From positions 1 through 38,503 of the forward strand of contig PWTO01000198.1 of the NCBI GenBank assembly GCA_003562815.1: a DNA stretch of 38,503 nucleotides. Reading direction: 5' to 3'. Shown piece after piece: positions 35,279-38,503 of this stretch; position 1 is the stretch's first letter; each line of letters begins with the position of its first letter. The notes beneath the pieces were generated by a model, which saw nothing but the letters and a program-made list of their open reading frames with translations, ran no database searches and was not told the DNA's origin. The translations under genes were made by a program, and so were the position numbers. This DNA comes from Chromatiaceae bacterium. Its GTDB lineage: Bacteria; Pseudomonadota; Gammaproteobacteria; Chromatiales; Chromatiaceae.

Positions 35279-38089
35279 ATGGCATTACGTTTGTATTTTC
35301 TGATCTTGTGTGTCTGTCTCTCGCTGTTGTTGTCAGGGACGGTTGTGGCTCAAACCGATTCGGTTTCGGAGCCTGATGCGGATGCTCCCCCGGAGGCTAC
35401 CTTGGAAGGGGCAACGCAGACGGACTCCAGCGCCGAGCCATCTGAACAGGCGCCAGACACGTCGGTTAGGGATGATCGCCAACCCCTAGCGTTCGACCCA
35501 GCCCTGGTTGGGCTTCCAGAACTTCCGCAGCCGATAGCATCGTCTGACGATTTCCAGAAAGCGCTGGCGTTGATCGACGCGCGCATCGCCGAGAAGAGCG
35601 CCGCGCTCGAGGCGGCGATGGCCGAGGCGGCGGCCGCAGAAGCGCCGTCCGCTATGGACGGCGAGTCGGCTGCGGAGGCCGCTGAAGAGGACGGGTCGGA
35701 TGCCGATGCCGAAAGGGGCGACGCCGACATCGATGAGACCGAGGAGACGGCCGCGCCGCAACCTGCGCTCGCGGCGCGGATCGCCAGGATCGAGCAACGC
35801 ATCGAGCTGCTGAGGGAGCTGCGGCTCGTTGTTCAACGCAATGCCACGCTCGTCGAGCGTCTCGGCGAATCCGAGCGCGAACTGGCCAGCCTGCAAGATC
35901 GGCTAGACACCCTGGAGACAGAGGGCTTGTCGCTGGAACCACCGCTGCAGGTCTCGCTCTTGGACCAAGCGCGGGCGGAACTGACACTGCGACAATCGCT
36001 CGCGGAGGTCGCCTTGACCAGAGCCGCGAGCGCCGAACGGCGCCAGGTCAGCGCCGAGCGGGCGTTGAGCACCGCGATCAGAGAGCGCCGCGCCGCGCGT
36101 GATCGATTCGCTGCGGCCGAGGCGGATGCCGAGAACCGAGCCGTGACGGAACGCGATGACCTCGCCGAGGCGCTTGAGCGGGCACGCCTCGGCGAGCTGC
36201 TGGCGCGACAACAGCTCGCCGCCACAGAACGGGCGCTCGAGCTGGCGCGACAGCAAGGTCGTCTGGCCGAGCTGGAGCAAGCCTTGTTAATCACGCGCAT
36301 CGCCTATCTGGAGGAGCGCGTGGAGCTACCGCGCGACATCCTCGAGGCGCAGCTCGAAGAACTCAACGCCACCAAGAAGGAGATGCGGGCTCAGATCGAC
36401 GCCCTGCAACGCACCGGCGATCAGGCGGAAGCCGACCTCTACCGCACGCGCCAGCAGCTCGCCGGTGCCAACGGAAACGCCGAGCAAGCGGCATTGGAGG
36501 AATGGGCCGCCGCGCGCCAAGCTGAGCTGGCGGCGGCCCGCACCGGGGTCGATAGCTTGGTCTCGGCGATCGCCAACCTCGAACAGATGGCCCGTCTGTG
36601 GGAACAGCGTTACCAACTGATGCATGACCCGGAAGCGCTCGACCTGTCTGGCTTGATGCGCCAAATCATCATGGAGACGACCACGGCCATCAACGAGAAG
36701 GATGCCATCGAGAGTCGGTTGAATGCACTGCGCTCGATCCAACTGGCACAGACACGGCGCTTGCGCGATGCCGGCCTCGATGCGTCGGTGCGCGAAGCGA
36801 TGGCGGTGCGCAGTGCCGCGCATGAGCTGGCCGAGCGTTACGGGCGCGAGCTGCTCGAGACGCAGGAGGAGCTGATCGCGCTGCTGCAGGGCATGCGCCC
36901 GCAGGCCGAGGCGCTGGTTGAGCAACGGAACCTGTCACTGCAGTTGCTACAGGCGCAAGAGACCTTGGCGAACTGGTGGGAGGCCGAGGTGCTGGTGATC
37001 GACGATCAGAGCATCCGCGTGCGCGATCTGATCACGGCGCTGGCGATGTTTCTCGTCGTGCTCCTCATCGTCTCGCTGATTCGCATGGGTGCGCGTCGAG
37101 CGCTCAATCGGCGTCGAGTGAGGAGTTCAACCATGGATGCGGGCGACCTGCGCCTCGCGCTGTCGGCCATCGCTGGCAATACCAGCCAGTTGTTCGTGCT
37201 GATTGCCGCCTTCTTCGTCGCCATGACCTTCTCCGGGCTGGCGAGCCCAACGGTCAAGGACTGGCTCTGGAACCTGCTGATCGTTGCCTTCTACATCCAG
37301 CTCGGCATCTGGGCCAACGCGGCGATGTCGGACTACTTCAACCGCAAGCGCACACGCCAAGAGATGCGCGATCCGTCCACCGTCACCGGCTACGGCGTGA
37401 TGATGGTGTTCTTCCGCGTCGGTATGTGGATCACCGTCGTCGTCTCGCTGCTGGCCTACTTCCAGTATCCGGTCGCTGGACTGCTCGGCGCCCTCGGTGT
37501 TGGTAGTGTCGCGGTCGGCTTTGCGTTGCAGAACATCCTCGGCGATGTCTTCAGCTCGATGGCGATCATCCTCGACAAGCCGTTCCGGGTCGGCGACTTC
37601 GTCAAGGCCGGCGACACCCTCGGGGTGATCGAGTACACCGGCGTCAAGACCACGCGCATCCGCAGCCTCTCCGGCGAGCAGGTGGTGCTATCCAACAGCG
37701 ACATCCTCAGCAGCCGCATCCATAACTACAAGCACTTCAAGGAGCGGCGCATCGCGTTTAGCATCGGCGTCGTCTACCAGACCCCCCGCGCGCTGCTAGA
37801 GCGCATTCCCGACATGCTGCGCGAGGCCGTCGAAGAGCAGCCACGCACGCGTTTCGATCGGGCACACTTTGCCGAATACGGCGACTTCGCGCTCATGTTC
37901 GAGGTGGTCTACTACGTGCTGAGCCCGGATTACGTGATCTATATGGATGTCCAGCAAGGGATCAATCTCGGTATCCACCGCCGCTTCGAGGAGGCGGGTA
38001 TTAGCTTCGCTTACCCAACGCAGGAGCTGATCCTGCGCCGCGGGCCGCCGTTGGTGGCTGACCGCGAAGCCGGGCATGCTGGCATCTAA
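35279..38089 (+). CDS. MscK-like mechanosensitive channel (MscS family)
   Basis: 936 residues. A signal peptide (about 1-24, cleavage after VVA) is followed by an acidic Ala/Glu/Asp-rich stretch (27-170), then a long periplasmic coiled coil (to about 570) like the N-terminal part of MscK/MscM. Three or more membrane helices come next (near 580, 637-680 and 703-735), then the MscS pore helix LGALGVGSVAVGFALQN (about 737-755) and the beta domain starting IILDKPFRVGDFVKAGDTLG. This large type opens under high membrane tension and protects against osmotic downshock. The frame opens with GTG 35267, but ATG 35279 gives a regular signal peptide; neither has a good ribosome-binding site. It is divergent from the DUF1028 gene. 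Confidence 0.93.
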   Translation: MALRLYFLILCVCLSLLLSGTVVAQTDSVSEPDADAPPEATLEGATQTDSSAEPSEQAPDTSVRDDRQPLAFDPALVGLPELPQPIASSDDFQKALALIDARIAEKSAALEAAMAEAAAAEAPSAMDGESAAEAAEEDGSDADAERGDADIDETEETAAPQPALAARIARIEQRIELLRELRLVVQRNATLVERLGESERELASLQDRLDTLETEGLSLEPPLQVSLLDQARAELTLRQSLAEVALTRAASAERRQVSAERALSTAIRERRAARDRFAAAEADAENRAVTERDDLAEALERARLGELLARQQLAATERALELARQQGRLAELEQALLITRIAYLEERVELPRDILEAQLEELNATKKEMRAQIDALQRTGDQAEADLYRTRQQLAGANGNAEQAALEEWAAARQAELAAARTGVDSLVSAIANLEQMARLWEQRYQLMHDPEALDLSGLMRQIIMETTTAINEKDAIESRLNALRSIQLAQTRRLRDAGLDASVREAMAVRSAAHELAERYGRELLETQEELIALLQGMRPQAEALVEQRNLSLQLLQAQETLANWWEAEVLVIDDQSIRVRDLITALAMFLVVLLIVSLIRMGARRALNRRRVRSSTMDAGDLRLALSAIAGNTSQLFVLIAAFFVAMTFSGLASPTVKDWLWNLLIVAFYIQLGIWANAAMSDYFNRKRTRQEMRDPSTVTGYGVMMVFFRVGMWITVVVSLLAYFQYPVAGLLGALGVGSVAVGFALQNILGDVFSSMAIILDKPFRVGDFVKAGDTLGVIEYTGVKTTRIRSLSGEQVVLSNSDILSSRIHNYKHFKERRIAFSIGVVYQTPRALLERIPDMLREAVEEQPRTRFDRAHFAEYGDFALMFEVVYYVLSPDYVIYMDVQQGINLGIHRRFEEAGISFAYPTQELILRRGPPLVADREAGHAGI

Positions 38090-38285
38090 GGCGCTTGCAT
38101 CACTCAGCCGCGTTTGCGGCCCTAAATACATACCCACCGGATGCAGGCCAGCCGCGCTGGCATGCCCCGGTGCATCTCTCACTGCAAGCGTACCGCCTGG
38201 TCGCCTACGGACTCTGCGGGATAACAAACGTTTTGCGGATGTTCAGTGCAGACTTAACAACCACCGGCCAGCCCTTTTAAGGTGC
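38090..38285. other. Gap between the channel gene and a transposase end
   Basis: 196 bp with two hairpins: GCCGC-GTTT-GCGGC (38107-38120), a possible weak terminator of the channel gene, and GCCAGC-CGC-GCTGGC (38147-38161). It should contain the end of the IS4-type element, but I could not identify its terminal repeat because the other end lies outside the window. Confidence 0.4.
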
Positions 38286-38503
38286 TCAGGGAGCGAGCGC
38301 TCCAGCTAAGAGTTTAGCCGTCGAGATATGAGGCTTATCCTTGTGCTTCGTGCGTGGTGTGCGCGGTTTCTTCGCCCCTCGGGTGGTCTTGCGCAGCTTC
38401 TTCAGATTGACCTGCTGAGCCAGGGCCAGCAGCAAGGCGCAGAGCTGAGCCCGATCCGCCTGCGCAAAGACGTCCCAGTGTTGCGTCTCGACGGCGATGT
38501 CGA
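38286..38503 (-). mobile_element. IS4-type transposase, C-terminal end (partial)
   Basis: On the minus strand, reading from 38501 to the TGA at 38286-38288, 71 residues are open and have the character of the end of an IS4-family DDE transposase. The pattern is a WDVFAQADRAQLCALLLALA helix, then the basic segment LRKTTRGAKKPRTPRTKHK and PHISTAKLL. The remaining N-terminal part with the DDE residues lies beyond the window. The 71 residues are in one frame without stops, so the element may be complete. I base the call on memory of similar transposase tails that end KKPRxxRxxxxKxPHVSTARLL. Confidence 0.65.

Overview
The window is a GC-rich stretch (roughly 60-65% by eye) of a gammaproteobacterial chromosome. 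The class is supported by hflD, a gene essentially confined to Gammaproteobacteria, and by several conserved gene orders: murJ-ribF facing rpsT, ribBX-ribH-nusB-thiL-pgpA, and mnmA-hflD with purB close by. The mix of housekeeping genes with a carotenoid-cleaving oxygenase, a spirochaete/chlamydia-like V-type ATPase operon and an IS4-type transposase end would suit a purple sulfur bacterium or relative (Chromatiales). That placement is inference, because no photosynthesis gene is present.

Layout. 1-225: 3' end of mtgA (peptidoglycan glycosyltransferase). 277-2854 (-): murJ then ribF, divergent from rpsT (3044, +). rpsT is followed by a cupin gene lacking any canonical start codon and by a GT-B glycosyltransferase, whose end overlaps tail-to-tail with a carotenoid oxygenase (4709-6184, -). 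6266-12493 (-): parC, pgpA, thiL, nusB, ribH, ribBX, the last five being a flavin/thiamine/lipid housekeeping run. 12644-20431 (+): lipA, ribE, mnmA, hflD, acnA, purB. 20547-22762: an EamA exporter and a UMF1-family MFS transporter that converge and overlap by 346 bp. 22828-26347: a RoxA-like oxygenase, two tandem OmpA-domain proteins (-), and a SMUG1-type uracil-DNA glycosylase. 26461-34062 (+): a seven-gene V-type ATPase operon in the order B-D-I-K-E-(DUF2764/C-like)-A. 34169-35065 (-): a DUF1028 protein. 35279-38089 (+): a large MscK-like mechanosensitive channel. 38286-end (-): C-terminus of an IS4-type transposase.

How the genes work together. Riboflavin synthesis and use is split over four sites: ribBX, ribH and ribE make riboflavin and ribF converts it to FMN and FAD. 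The GTP cyclohydrolase II half of RibBX has lost its zinc cysteines, so a separate RibA should exist elsewhere. mtgA and murJ serve the cell wall; the OmpA-domain pair probably anchors envelope to peptidoglycan. The V-type ATPase operon encodes the catalytic head (A, B), rotor shaft (D), stalk (E and the C-like protein), membrane stator (I) and rotor ring (K), with no recognisable F or G gene.

I found no CRISPR array, tRNA, rRNA, riboswitch or intact mobile element. I did not find a clear new defence or biosynthetic system. The most unusual points are the altered iron-binding motif of the RoxA-like protein, the nose-to-nose transporter overlap, the permuted V-ATPase operon with an altered ring ion site, the cupin gene without a start codon, and the repeat-like expansions clustered in ribBX, nusB and the thiL leader.
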